Source: DASQDN01 sp963825845 (GTDB lineage: Bacteria; Acidobacteriota; Terriglobia; Bryobacterales; Bryobacteraceae). From it: a stretch of 64,000 bases of DNA. Under the pieces are notes generated by a model. That model saw only the letters and a program-made list of their open reading frames with translations. It was not told the origin of the DNA and did not search any database. A program made the position numbers and the translations under genes. The first letter of the stretch is position 1; each line of letters begins with the position of its first letter. The stretch covers positions 1 to 64,000 of the forward strand of contig CAWGVL010000057.1 in assembly GCA_963825845.1 (NCBI GenBank). The letters run 5' to 3'. Below, one piece after another: positions 49,615 to 60,128 of the stretch.

Positions 49615-51180
49615 ATGTCTCCCCGCCCTGGTTCTGGCATACAGATCCGCGGCCCGCTCCCCGACACGTATAAAGAAATCCTTACCGACGAGGCCCTCCA
49701 GCTACTGGCTGACCTCCACCGGAAGTTCGATGGTCGCCGCCGTGAACTCCTCGCCCGGCGCGTGGAACGCCAAAGAGAGATCGATGCCGGCAAGCTTCCG
49801 GACTTTCTACCGGAAACGGCCAACATCCGCAATGCTGAATGGACGGTGGCTCCGATCCCGGCCGACCTGCAGGACCGCCGGACCGAGATCACTGGTCCCG
49901 TCGATCGGAAGATGATCATCAACGCCCTCAATGCGGAGCCAGCGTCTTCATGGCCGACTTCGAGGACGCCAACTCCCCGACATGGGCCAACTGCATCGAA
50001 GGCCAGCGCAACCTCCGGGACGCGATCAATAAGACGATCACGCTTCGAGCAGCCCGGCGGCAAGGAATACAAGCTCAATGACGAAGACGCCGTCCTGCTG
50101 GTGCGGCCGCGAGGCTGGCACCTGACCGAGAAGCACGTCCTTGTCGACGGCGAGCCGCATCTCAGCGTCCCTGTTCGATTTCGGGCTCTACTTCTTCCAC
50201 AACGCGAAGCAACTTGGCTGAACGGCTCGGGCCCGTACTTCTATCTGCCGAAGTTGGAGAGTCACCTCGAAGCCCGGCTTTGGAACGACGTTTTCAATTT
50301 CACTCAGGACGCGTCGGTGTCCCGCGCGGCACCATTCGCGCGACAGTGCTCATCGAAACCATCTTCGGCGCCTTCGAGATGGACGAGATCCTATACGAAC
50401 TGCGCGATCACTCCGCCGGCCTGAACTGCGGCCGTTGGGATTACATCTTCAGCTTCATCAAGAAATTCCGTGACCGGCCGGACTTCCTCATGCCGGACCG
50501 TGCCACGGTCACGATGGAAGGCACTTCCTCGACTCGTATGTCGCCTGCTGATCCAGACCTGCCATCGCCGCGGCATCCACGCGATGGGTGGCATGTCAGC
50601 CCACATTCCCGTCAAGAGCGACCCGGAGTTGAACGAACGCGCGCTCGAAAAAGTCCGCCAGGACAAGCTGCGCGAAGTAAAGGCTGGACACGACGGCACA
50701 TGGGTGGCGCATCCCGGACTCGTGCCGGTGGCAAAGCAAGTCTTTGACGAGCACATGCCGGCGCCCAATCAGATCAGCAACAAACGTCGGATGTCAATGT
50801 AAGCGCCGACGATCTTCTGCGCGTGCCGCGAAGGCCCGATCACCGAACAGGGCCTGCGCCTAAACATCGACGTCGGCATCCAGTACATCGCCGCCTGGCT
50901 GAATGGAAATGGCTGCGTCCCCATCTACAACCTGATGGAAGACGCGGCGACCGCTGAGATCTCCCGTACCCAGGTATGGCAGTGGATGCGTCATCGCGCC
51001 AGGCTCGACGATGGGCGCGAGATCACACCCGATCTCGTCCACAGCGTCATTGCGGAGGAAACCGCAAAGCTCGCCATCCAAGCCAAAAGTGCAGGAGGCG
51101 TCAAGCTCTTTGCGAAGGTAGCGACAGCCCCCGACTTCCCGGATTTCCTCACGCTTTCCGCCTACGAACAACTGGACTGA
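49615..51180 (+). CDS. aceB: Malate synthase A (heavily frameshifted)
   Basis: Condenses glyoxylate with acetyl-CoA to malate in the glyoxylate bypass. ATG 49615 gives GIQIRGPLPDTYKEILTDEALQLLADLHRKF and FLPETANIRNAEWTVAPIPADLQDRRTEITGPVDRKM. Further frames give MADFEDANSPTWANCIEGQ, LLVRPRGWHLTEKHV, YFYLPKLESHLEARLWNDVF, GTIRATVLIETIFGAFEMDEI, NCGRWDYIFSFIKKF, RGIHAMGGMSAHIP and TWVAHPGLVPVAKQVFDEHM. The last frame (50935-51180) ends the protein. At least seven frameshifts; total length matches the about 520-residue family. No isocitrate lyase gene is in the window. Confidence 0.93.
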
Positions 51181-51277
51181 CGTCTTATCGGCGCGCTCTC
51201 GTCATCGGCGGCCCTCGGTTTCGCTGCCGATGAACAGAGATCCAGAGTACAGCGTCTAACCGGGCGAGCTACTCACA

Positions 51278-52204
51278 ATGCATCGCCAAATCGACATTAC
51301 GGTCCCGTCCGAGCACACCGACCCTCTCCTTGAGCGGTTGAAAGGCATGAAAGGCATCATCGCCTTGTCCGTCAGCCGTAGCGCAAGCATAAAACCTCCC
51401 GGCGACGTCGTGCAGATCCAGGCGCTGAACCGCGGCTGCGATGAAGTGATGCGCGCTGTAGCTACCCTGTCGAAAAGCACTCACGTCATAGCCTCCACGT
51501 CCGACCTGGCGAGCATCACGGATAACCAGGAGCAGGAAGCAATCGAGAACGATACTGACAACGAACTGTGGGAAGAGGTCGAGACGGGATTACGGCAGAG
51601 CACGCATGTCACCTACAATTACGGACTTCTGATGGGACTCGGCGGTGTGGTCTCGGCGGCGGGTCTTGCAACGCAGGATATAGAAATGGGAATCGCGTTT
51701 GTATCGGCATCGATTATCGCGCCTGGCTTCGAGCCGCTCGCAAAGATCCTGATGGGGGTCGTACTGAAAAGTAAAGCCGTAGCCAAGCGGGCGTTATGGT
51801 CATTCCTTGCCGGCTATGGCGTGCTGCTTGCCGCCGCTGCCATCACATTTGCCGTTCTCAGAATGACGGGCGTCGTGATTGCGTCAGAAGTAGCTGTGAA
51901 CACCGAACTGAACGCAGTGATGAGCAACGCGGCGCCTCAGAACATCATCTCCTTCTGCGGTGCTCTCGCGGGAATGATCATGCTCACGTCTCACCGGGAA
52001 GAAACGATAGCAGGAGCTATCATGGCTCTCGAACTGATTCCAGCGGCGGCCTTGATCGCAGCCGGTCTAGTGAGCTTTCACTGGGATCTCTTCTGGCTCG
52101 GCGCGATAAGGTTCGCCATCGATATCGTGTTCGTGCTCGGGATAGCCGCGGCATTCATCTGGATAAAGCAGCGAGCCGTCCACAAGCGCCGCGCAATGAT
52201 CTGA
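51278..52204 (+). CDS. DUF389 membrane protein
   Basis: Intact 308-residue protein. An N-terminal soluble domain of about 90 residues (HRQIDITVPSEHTDPLLERLKGM) is followed by the DUF389 domain with five to six membrane helices, including LMGLGGVVSAAGLATQDIEMGIAFVSASIIAPGFEPL and AALIAAGLVSFHWDLFWLG. The family is widespread and its function is not established. It is not obviously part of an operon. Confidence 0.8.
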   Translation: MHRQIDITVPSEHTDPLLERLKGMKGIIALSVSRSASIKPPGDVVQIQALNRGCDEVMRAVATLSKSTHVIASTSDLASITDNQEQEAIENDTDNELWEEVETGLRQSTHVTYNYGLLMGLGGVVSAAGLATQDIEMGIAFVSASIIAPGFEPLAKILMGVVLKSKAVAKRALWSFLAGYGVLLAAAAITFAVLRMTGVVIASEVAVNTELNAVMSNAAPQNIISFCGALAGMIMLTSHREETIAGAIMALELIPAAALIAAGLVSFHWDLFWLGAIRFAIDIVFVLGIAAAFIWIKQRAVHKRRAMI

Positions 52205-52271
52205 AGCAAGGAGAGGACGCGTCCGGCAGCGAGGCGCGCCCACCCCGTGCCAGTCGCGTCCCCGACTCCAT

Positions 52272-55171
52272 CTAGAATGTAAAGCGCAACTGGAATCCAT
52301 CCGGCGATTGTTCGCATTCGCGACCGCCGCCGAATCCACCCGCTGTCTGCGTCGACTGTCCGAACAATGCGGACGACAAGTTCCCGATCGGAAGCCCGAG
52401 ATTCGTCGTATTCAGCAAGTTCCGTGCCTGAACGGACACCGTCATATTGAACCGCTGCTCGGTCCCGCCGCTATCGCCCATCATGCCGCCGCGCATTCCG
52501 CCGCCGAATCCGCCGCCGCGCATTCCGCCACCACCGCGAGATCCCCCGCCAAATCCGCCGCCGCGAGATCCCCCCCCGCTATCGCCGCCCCCACCCATTC
52601 CGGCGGGACGGTTGTTCGTACGGACGCCGCCGAATCCGAACGTACGGCTGACACGGAGATTGACCGTAACCGCCCCAGGACCGTCGCCGTAGTTGCGGGG
52701 AATGATAATGTCGTTCGGACCGGGCGTCGGATTAAACCATCCGAATCGTGTCTCAATCGCGCCAGGCTGCCCCGGCTGCGCGAACGCAGGGCGGTCCGCG
52801 AACACTGAGTCATCGTTCAGATCTCGGCCAAGCGTGATATTAAAGGGGCGTCCCCGAGTTGGCAATGATGAATGGATTCAACCGAACTCCCCAAGCGGCG
52901 CGAATGATGTTGCCACCCAGAACGAAGCGATGACGGATATCATTGAACGCCCGGCCATACTCCGTACGATAGTCGAACGGGTCTGCCGGAAACGTGGTCA
53001 CGCCATCGGTATCGCTGTTCGCTTTGTTCAAGACGTAATACGCGAACAACGTTAGTTTGCGGCTGAACCTGTTGTTGTAGTTGAACATCAACTGGTTCTG
53101 GCTCATTCTGCCGGTCGACTCGTACTGATAAAGATTGCCGTTCACTGTCTCCAGTCCACCGATATTCACAGTGCGCAGCAAATGCAGTGCGCGAGTATTC
53201 GTATAGGTGGCTGTGATCGTTGAGTTCCACGGAAGCTGCCGCTCGAGACTGACCGCGCTCTGCATCATGTACGGCGCTCGAATCGTGGGATCCAGCCGGT
53301 ACACTGTTTGGGCGCCGGAGGTGCCGCTCAGTTGTGAAAACGGCGGGATCACGCTAAAGAAATCGGGATTTGGAATGATCAGCTGCTGCTGATTCACACC
53401 ATTGAACCGCGTAGCGTCAAGCGTGAGATCCGAATCGATGCGGTCATAGAACATACCGAACCCGCCGCGAATCACCGTCTTTCCGGTCCGGCCGCCGCGA
53501 GTGCCCGGCGCCCACGCGATCCCGATACGCGGAGCAAGATTCGACCAGTCGCTGATGTTGTTCTGCATCTCATACCGAATGCCCAGACTAATCGTTAGAT
53601 TAGGACGCAATCGCCAATCATCCTGGGCAAAGATACCGGCATCCCATTGCCGCACTCCGGCCAATGGATTACCCGCTGCAATCGTAAACTGCGTCGGCCC
53701 GCCGCCGAGCGCGCGGATCTCTGCCATCGTAAGGCCCTGCTGCAGCCCGATCAGCGTTTGCCGGTATTGCTCGATCGACACGATGCCTGCCGCTGCATTG
53801 CCGGCGAACGTAAAGGTGCCCCCGAAGTTGCGGGGCGACGACTCGTCATAAGTCACCTGCCGCATGCGTCCGCCGAATTTGAACGCATGAGTGCCATGCG
53901 CGATCGATGTCACGTTATGCAATTCCCATCGGTCTTCATTGGACCAGTTGTTCCCTACCTGCGCGCCGCCGCCATTGAACGCGCCTAACACACTGATCGC
54001 CGGCTGTGTACCGTCGCCAACCTTTCCGCTGTCCCGCTTGATGAACTGCAACCGTGTCTCGTTGATCGACTTCGCGTTCAGAACCGCGGTCTCGGTGAGC
54101 TGCAACGTATGTTCGGTCGAGTCGGCCGTGATTCCGCGCGAAGGCAGCGTAAGATCGCCGATACCCGAATTCAAGTTGGATAACCGGAAGTAGTTATAGC
54201 GGCGCAACAAGAGTGTTATTCGGGTTGATGGCGAAATCGATTCTGGGAGAAATGCTCGTCCGTGTGCTCGGCGTCAGGTACGCCTGCTGCAGTTGCAGAA
54301 TGTTGAAGCCTGGATCGAGAATTGTCGCGTTAACGATCGCGTTGTCATCGATCATTCGGCGATCCGCGCCGATGAAGAAGGAGCTCCGCTTACTCAAAGG
54401 TCCGCCGAAGTTCATATCGAACAGCTTCCATTGGTAGTTCGGTTTATTTTGAGAGAACGGGTTCCTCGAATTCAAGGCGTCATCGCTAAAACTGAATCTC
54501 GCCTCCCCGTGATAGCGGTCGGATCCCGGCTTTGTAAAGATCTCGATTCGCCCGAATCCCAGACGGTCGAACTCGGCTGAAAACGGATTCTGGTTGATAC
54601 GGACTTCTCGAATTGACTCCTTGGGAGGCAGCCGCGCACTTGAGAATCCATCGATGAAGATCTGGCCACCGTTTGGCCCGGCCGCAGGTCCAGCCAGCGC
54701 CTGTAAGTCCGACGCGAGTTGGTCGGGGTCGTCGGACAACGCTTCCAGATCCTCGCCGCGTAATACAATCGCGCCGGCGTTAGCGCTAGGATCCGTGCTC
54801 ACCACAGCTTGGTTCTCTCCTTCCACCGTGATCTTCTGTGTCTCCAGCGCGACGACGAGAGAAGCATCCGCGGTCACAGTCGAACCCGCTGCGACCTCCA
54901 CCGCCTTTTCCAAGGGAGAGAATCCCGGAAGAGCGATCCGGACAGTGTACTTGCCCGGCCGTACCCCGGTAAATTTGTACACGCCCGTTGCGTCCGTCTG
55001 CGCTTCGCGCGCATTTCCCCTCGGTGGCACAAGCTTCACAGCGGTCGCGGGAATGATAGCTCCGGTCTCATCAGTGACAGTTCCCTGCACTGTGCCGGAT
55101 TGCTGCGCATAACAAAGTTGCGCAAGTGAAAAAATCAGCGCAGCCAATAGCAGATGAAATAACCGCTTCAT
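52272..55171 (-). CDS. TonB-dependent receptor, Oar-like, with carboxypeptidase regulatory domain (two frameshifts)
   Basis: Outer-membrane transporter of the large Acidobacteriota Oar family. ATG 55171 follows GAAGAGA. Order: signal peptide (LFHLLLAALIFSLAQLCYAQ), Ig-like regulatory domain (GTVQGTVTDETGAIIPATAV, YKFTGVRPGKYTV), plug (NAGAIVLRGEDLEALSDDPDQL, QIFIDGFSS), then a beta barrel ending FQLRFTF. Frame changes lie near 54200 and 52855. Near 52460-52600 the barrel holds an unusual glycine-rich stretch with repeated RGGGFGGG/MRGG units, just before the last strands. It follows the DUF5666 gene by 10 bp. Confidence 0.88.
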
Positions 55172-55181
55172 AAAAATCTCT

Positions 55182-56267
55182 TCAGGGCGCAATGTTGACA
55201 TCGAGGCTCCACGGGCCGCTTAAACGCCGATCTGAGGGCGGACCTGTGAGAAGCGGTTCCACCCCCGCCAGAACTGCGATAGCGGTCGCCGTCGAAGCAT
55301 CGGATCCTGTCGTGCTTGCAACGATCAGCGCGTCGCCAGGCTTGAGTTCAGATAGGTTCAGCGCTGGCATCCGCTCGAGCATCTGACCGAGGTCTCGAGA
55401 ACTGCCCGGACCGCCAAAGCCTCTGCCTCCAGGACCCCCACCAGTGCCCCCACCAGGGCCGCCTGGACCGCGAACCGCAGATGTTGCCGCGGCTTGCCCC
55501 TCACCGCCTGGACCTGGAGCGCCGGCGGTCGGTGCATGCGTGCGGCTCGCGATCATTTGGGCCATCATCGGAGGCATACGCCGTGCCGTAGAATCGCTGT
55601 TGACCTTCACAAGCACGGGCCTCTTCGTTTCGAGATCGGTTAACTTGATCTCACCGGCCGTCGCGTCAACGGAAATGACGGTACCCGCGAAATTACGGAA
55701 ACTGCCCGATACGACAACTTCAGCGGTCACGCCATCCCCGCTCTTATCCCCGAGAACCCGCGCCTGGTCGCCGACTTTCAGTTCGGAAATTGAACTCGGC
55801 TTCGCATCGCTGAACTTCACTGAATCTGGGGCGTACCGGCGAAAGATAGTTTTCGGCGTGGTGACTACATTGACGGTGTGCCCGGCTCCCGTCGTCAGGG
55901 TGATCTTGTCATCGCTTACGGCAGCGATCCTTCCGGCGCTGCCGCGCTTTTGCCACTCGGCATGGTCTGCGGCATGCTTCTGCTCCAGATCCGATTTGCT
56001 GATCACAACGATCTGGTTCGCTCGCACGAGGACCCGGTCTCCGGATTTCACGTCCGCGAACGTGATTGCCGTCGCTTTCGCCAAACTCGTTTCCCCCGGC
56101 GGTATGCGCACGACTTTTGTCTCTGCGGTAACGGCGACGTTCACGGTTGCACCGGAGTCTGCCTTTACGGTGATTTGATCAGCCGTCTTGGAGGTAACCT
56201 CGCCGATTATCCGCGTTTGGGCATAGCTCACGCCGATAAAACACACTAAGGCTAAAATGTTTCGCAT
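55182..56267 (-). CDS. DUF5666 domain exported protein
   Basis: Intact 361-residue protein from ATG 56267, with a signal peptide (NILALVCFIGVSYAQ). Three small beta modules of the DUF5666 kind follow (RIIGEVTSKTADQITVKADSG; GRIAAVSDDKITLTTGAGHTVNV; FAGTVISVDATAGEIKLTDLE). A Gly/Pro-rich linker (near 55430-55530, repeated GGPGG) precedes LNLSELKPGDALIVAST. The family is probably a periplasmic metal- or ligand-binding module; function not shown. It ends 10 bp before the TonB receptor starts, so the two form an operon. A perfect hairpin lies just upstream. Confidence 0.8.
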   Translation of the reverse strand: MRNILALVCFIGVSYAQTRIIGEVTSKTADQITVKADSGATVNVAVTAETKVVRIPPGETSLAKATAITFADVKSGDRVLVRANQIVVISKSDLEQKHAADHAEWQKRGSAGRIAAVSDDKITLTTGAGHTVNVVTTPKTIFRRYAPDSVKFSDAKPSSISELKVGDQARVLGDKSGDGVTAEVVVSGSFRNFAGTVISVDATAGEIKLTDLETKRPVLVKVNSDSTARRMPPMMAQMIASRTHAPTAGAPGPGGEGQAAATSAVRGPGGPGGGTGGGPGGRGFGGPGSSRDLGQMLERMPALNLSELKPGDALIVASTTGSDASTATAIAVLAGVEPLLTGPPSDRRLSGPWSLDVNIAP

Positions 56268-56281
56268 ATTTTCCCAAGAGC

Positions 56282-56312
56282 GGCCTCGTGAACTCCGGAA
56301 GTTCACGAGGCC
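56282..56312 (-). promoter_or_regulatory. Perfect 13-bp hairpin just upstream of the DUF5666 start
   Basis: GGCCTCGTGAACT (56282-56294) pairs with AGTTCACGAGGCC (56300-56312) around a 5-nt loop. On the minus strand the stem ends 14 nt before ATG 56267, next to the ribosome site region (TTGGGAAA). No T tract follows. It may control translation or mRNA stability, or attenuate read-through from the lipoprotein gene. Confidence 0.5.
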
Positions 56313-56381
56313 TGTTGCTAAATGTAAGGCGGTGGTTGTGCTGCGAAAGGTAACTGGCGAGTTTGTAAAACAGTGTAAACG

Positions 56382-56819
56382 TCAGTCTTTCAGGTCGGCG
56401 ACAAATCGATTCCACCCGTTCTCAATTTTGTCGGCAGTACGATCCAAGCCGTCCTTGAACTTCTCCCAGTTATCGTCTGTGGCGTTCTTTAGTTGCTCCC
56501 AGTTGGCGCGAGCTTCTTTCCTCTCATCTTCCAATTCCGCCATCTTCTCGTTGTACTCTTGCCGGGCCTTTGCGTTCATCTTGCGGCCCTTCGCTTTCAC
56601 CCGCTCTTCTTCCATCTCGCGATCGATCTTGTCGAGGCGGGCCTGCATTTTCTCCTGGTACTCACGGCGCTTCTCGTTCGCGTCCCGGCCTGCTTCAGCT
56701 GTCCGGGCCCGCGTCTCTTCAGCGGTTTCGCGCGTCTCCCGGCGAACTTCGGCGCGATCGGATCGAGTACATCCCACCAATCCGAGCCCAAGCGCGAAAA
56801 CAACAAGGCAGTTTTTCAT
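56382..56819 (-). CDS. Coiled-coil lipoprotein
   Basis: 145-residue protein with a lipoprotein signal (NCLVVFALGLGLVGC, lipobox LVGC) starting at ATG 56819. The rest is a highly charged Arg/Glu/Lys-rich coiled coil (VRRETRETAEETRARTAEAGRD to AELEDERKEARANWEQLKN). It ends with FKDGLDRTADKIENGWNRFVADLKD. The longer frame upstream has no conserved content. Probably an envelope-anchored structural or stress protein; family not recognised. Confidence 0.75.
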   Translation of the reverse strand: MKNCLVVFALGLGLVGCTRSDRAEVRRETRETAEETRARTAEAGRDANEKRREYQEKMQARLDKIDREMEEERVKAKGRKMNAKARQEYNEKMAELEDERKEARANWEQLKNATDDNWEKFKDGLDRTADKIENGWNRFVADLKD

Positions 56820-56917
56820 GTAGCGGTCTCTCCTCGGAGGTTTGATGCCTTCTCCGATTAGCTGTTTCAAGCCGGCGATAGTAACCGTGACTCTGACAAA
56901 CACTTGCGCCAGAGACG

Positions 56918-56948
56918 TCCTACGTAGGAAATATAGACCTGCGTAGGA
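56918..56948 (+). promoter_or_regulatory. Tandem palindromic operator, two CCTRCGTAGGA sites
   Basis: TCCTACGTAGGA (56918-56929) is a perfect 12-bp palindrome. ACCTGCGTAGGA (56937-56948) repeats it with one changed base, 19 bp centre to centre (about two helix turns). They lie in the divergent gap between the lipoprotein gene and the 49-residue protein, ending 11 bp before the latter's ATG. The arrangement suits a dimeric regulator binding on one DNA face, for example a NarL/FixJ-type response regulator (inference). Confidence 0.55.
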
Positions 56949-56959
56949 AGGAGAACCAG

Positions 56960-57109
56960 ATGCATCTTGGCGCCGAAGCGATGGTTGTAGCTACAGTTCT
57001 ATCGTTTGGCTTGGCTATCGCTGGCCGCGAAGTGTACGACTTTTTTCAATGGAAACGGAATTTGCGGCAGTTGATGGCAAACTCCAAAAATAACGACCTA
57101 CATATATGA
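56960..57109 (+). CDS. 49-residue single-span membrane protein
   Basis: Too short for routine ORF calling. ATG 56960 has a good ribosome site (AAGGAG at 56948-56953). The translation begins MHLGAEAMVVATVLSFGLA, giving one membrane helix, followed by a basic/aromatic stretch (REVYDFFQWKRNLRQL) and a polar tail ending at TGA 57107. The last 12 bp overlap the end of the convergent argS gene. Family not recognised. Support is the ribosome site, hydrophobic pattern and the paired operator just upstream. Confidence 0.5.
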   Translation: MHLGAEAMVVATVLSFGLAIAGREVYDFFQWKRNLRQLMANSKNNDLHI

Positions 57110-59051
57110 CGGCGCTTCAATCCCGAGTACCTGCAAAGTACGATTGAGTTGCGCGCCGAAGTACCACGTCATCCACAGCAGAAATGTCCGCTTCTCCGGA
57201 TCTTCCTCGGCGAGTACAGGGTAATCGTGATAAAAGGTGTTGAACGCCTGCGCAAGTTGAAACGCATACCGTGCAACGTGCGACGGCTCGCCGGACGAAA
57301 CCGCCCGCTCGATTGCGACGCCTGCGCGGGAAGCCGCCAGGAGAAGCTGCCAGAAGTCTTCTGACCCGAGCTGCCGCTTCATCGATTCCTCAGTCAAAAC
57401 CATGCGGAAGTCCGGAAGCGTGCCGCCGCGTTCTTCGAGTTTTCTGAGAATGTTCCGCGCACGAACAGCGGCGTATTGTACGTACGGACCCGTTTCACCT
57501 TCGAAACTCAGCGCTTCCCCGAAATCGAAAGCGATAACGGAGTTTCGCGTGAACTTCAGCATGAAATAGCGAAGCGCGCCGACAGCGATCTGCGTAGCCA
57601 CGCGTCTGCGCTCTTCCACCGTCGGCTTCAGGATGCCGCGAATCGACCTCTTCCAGCGCCTTCGCAACCAGTGTGTCGATCAAGTCATCCGCCTTGACGC
57701 CTAAGCCCTTGCGGCCCGAGACTTCAACGTAAGAGCGCCGCTTGTCGTCATCTGACAAGTCGATCCCGAGTTCGACACATGTCGCCGGTGTCAGCGCCAC
57801 CATCTCATACGAGAAATGAACAGAGTTCTCTGCCTGCTCATTGAACCCGAGCGCGCGCAATCCAGCCTCGACAACGTCCTGCAGATAGGACTGCCGTGAA
57901 TCGATCACGTTGTACACGCGCCGTCCCTTGCCGAAGGACGGCGTTTTCTCGCCCGAATCGTGGTCCGTCGTAACATAGAGCGGCTGCCCGTCCGGATACT
58001 CTGTCAGCTTGCGATAAAAGAAGTCCTTGCCCAGAAGCCCGAACTTCCACAGTTGATACGCGATGTCTTTACCGACATACGTTACGGTACCGTTTGAACG
58101 CACGATCACCTTGGAATCATCTTCTTCGGTTGCCGACTCGGAGAACGCGGTAGCCGGCATCACCCAGCACCCTTTGTTCTTGCCCTCGCTCTCGAAGTAG
58201 ATTGCCTTCCGTTCTTTCAACAGCTCAAAGGCGGTGGCCCAGAACTTCAGATGCAGGATCTCGCTTTCCCTCGGCAGCACATCATACCGGATGCCCAGCC
58301 GCAGCATCGTCGCCAGGTGCGCTTGAACGATCGCGTCCGCGACTATGTGACCCAACTCGGCCTGCGCGCCCTCGCCGGCCTCGATCGCATGTAGTGTCTC
58401 GGCCCGCCACTTCAGAGCGTCAGCATTGTCCTTGTAATACGAACTGATGCGCGCATACAGATCCCAGCAGTGATAATCGAATCGGTCCGCTGCGATTAAT
58501 GCGCGGACCTCTTCCATCCCGGCCTTCTCCAGGTAATGAAACCCGACGACCACATCGGCCACTTGCACGCCAGTGTTGTCGATATAGTTCTGTACTTCGA
58601 CATTGCGGCCCGCCGATCGAAGCATCCGAACAAAGGTGTCGCCTAAAACGGCATTCCGTAGATGCCCGATATGTGCGGCCTTGTTGGGATTGATGTTCGT
58701 GTGCTCGACGATGATCTTCTCGCTCGAGCTGGCCGCGGACACAGCATCTCTGCCGGTCAGCACCGCAAAACCGTAAGTCCCACGATCGAGCCGGATGTTC
58801 AAATACCCATTGCCGGCAACTTCCAGCGACTCCACGCCGGGCATACCCGCGAGATCGTCTGCCAACTCGGCTGCAATCTGCTTGGGAGCGCGCTTTAACT
58901 GCTTCGCAAGCTGAAATGCGACCGGAACCGCGAGTTCGCCGAAGGACGCCTGCTTCGGCTGCTCCAGCGTGACTGCAACGTCTACTCCGTACCGAGCTTG
59001 AATGTGATTGGAAACAGTCTCGAGGATCTGCTTTTCGAGTATGTGGAACAA
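57098..59051 (-). CDS. argS: Arginyl-tRNA synthetase (one frameshift)
   Basis: Charges tRNA-Arg. The most likely start is TTG 59051 (FHILEKQILETVSNHIQARYG); the open frame upstream runs into the DUF4126 gene. The N-terminal Add-1 domain has FQLAKQLKRAPKQIAAELA, the HIGH signature is NPNKAAHIGHLRNAVLGD, and catalytic-core parts include YVTTDHDSGEKTP. The C-terminal anticodon-binding part follows a frameshift near 57640-57660 and ends with MTWYFGAQLNRTLQVLGIEAPSYM. Total about 650 residues. Confidence 0.92.
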
Positions 59052-59073
59052 AACACAAGTATATCGAAGCGCT

Positions 59074-60095
59074 TTATCGAGGCTGCCACGACGGCGTGAA
59101 GCCCTGTTGGGTCCGGGCGCGCCTGCCCTTGAATACGTCGAATCCGATGTCACCGCCTGCAGTCATCAGGACCAGCGGGTCCAGGAACATGCCGCGCATC
59201 AGGCTTGCTCCCTGGATGTCAACGACGCGCAACCCGTAAGCCTTCAACCTGAATAGCCGCCGGGCGACGAATACGACTTCATCGCGGTTGACGAACAGAT
59301 ATCCGGTGGAGTTCTTCAACCCCGGCACTGTCCGCGTAGCCGCGCAGTAGATACCCATGGATCCGGCATGCTCGGCCTTCGCCGCATACGCCTTGGGAGC
59401 AGGCTGGAACGGAAGTTCCTCCAATGCGCGTCGCAGTGTGCCCTCGACGGTATCCGGCAAAAACGCCGAAACGGGCGCGGGTCCGCTTCCGAACGCCTTG
59501 GACACTAAACCACGCAGCGCCGTCCACGACACATGCAGCAGGCGAAAGATCTTCGGCGATAGCCACGTGAAGAAAATCAGAAACACGCCGACAATCGCGA
59601 GCGCGGCCACCGGATGCTCGAACGCAATCCACAGCCCGGCAGGCACCGCCAGATCTTCCGCGATACTCAAGCCGAAATTCGAGAGCGGCTCTGGACTGTG
59701 GTTCGCGACCAGGCGAGTCGCCGCCTTCGATGTGTGGCCCGTGAACGCAATGCCGCCGCACAGCAAGGCGATCAGCATCTTCGTCGTAGGATCGAAGGAG
59801 CCCAATGCGGTAGCTCCCAAAGCTGCCGCTCCAATCGGTCGGATAAAGGTGTGGATGGAATCCCACAGGCTATCGAGCCACGGGATTTTGTCCGCCAGGA
59901 ACTCAATCGCGCAAGCACGCCCGAAAGCGCGAGAATTGGAGTCTCTGCCAGAACGTCGAGACTCGAGAAGGATGAACTCAGGTGAAACCAGCCCATCCGA
60001 ATGGCGAGCCCGAGTGTGAACACGGTCGCATATAGCCGGATGCCTGCCAGCAAACCCAGCCCCATCGCCGACCCGAGCATCTGCACCGTATCCAT
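59074..60095 (-). CDS. DUF4126 membrane protein (one frameshift)
   Basis: Multi-span membrane protein of about 340 residues. ATG 60095 gives MDTVQMLGSAMGLGLLAGIRLYATVFTLGLAIRMGWF. After a break near 59910 another frame reads IEFLADKIPWLDSLWDSIHTFIRPIGAAALGATALGSFDPTTKMLIALLCGG, the DUF4126 pattern. A C-terminal soluble part (EHAGSMGIYCAATRTVPGLKNSTGYLFV) is followed by VVDIQGASLMRGMFLDPLVLMTAGG. Function unknown. It lies 22 bp before argS on the same strand. Confidence 0.82.
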
Positions 60096-60128
60096 ATGTC
60101 CTGAGAGTAGACGCAAGGAGGCGTCCGG

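Noticed and set aside
52215..52261. GGACGCG/CGCGTCC inverted repeat after the DUF389 gene
   Set aside because: The stem is 7 bp with a 33-nt loop and no T tract, likely chance in GC-rich sequence.
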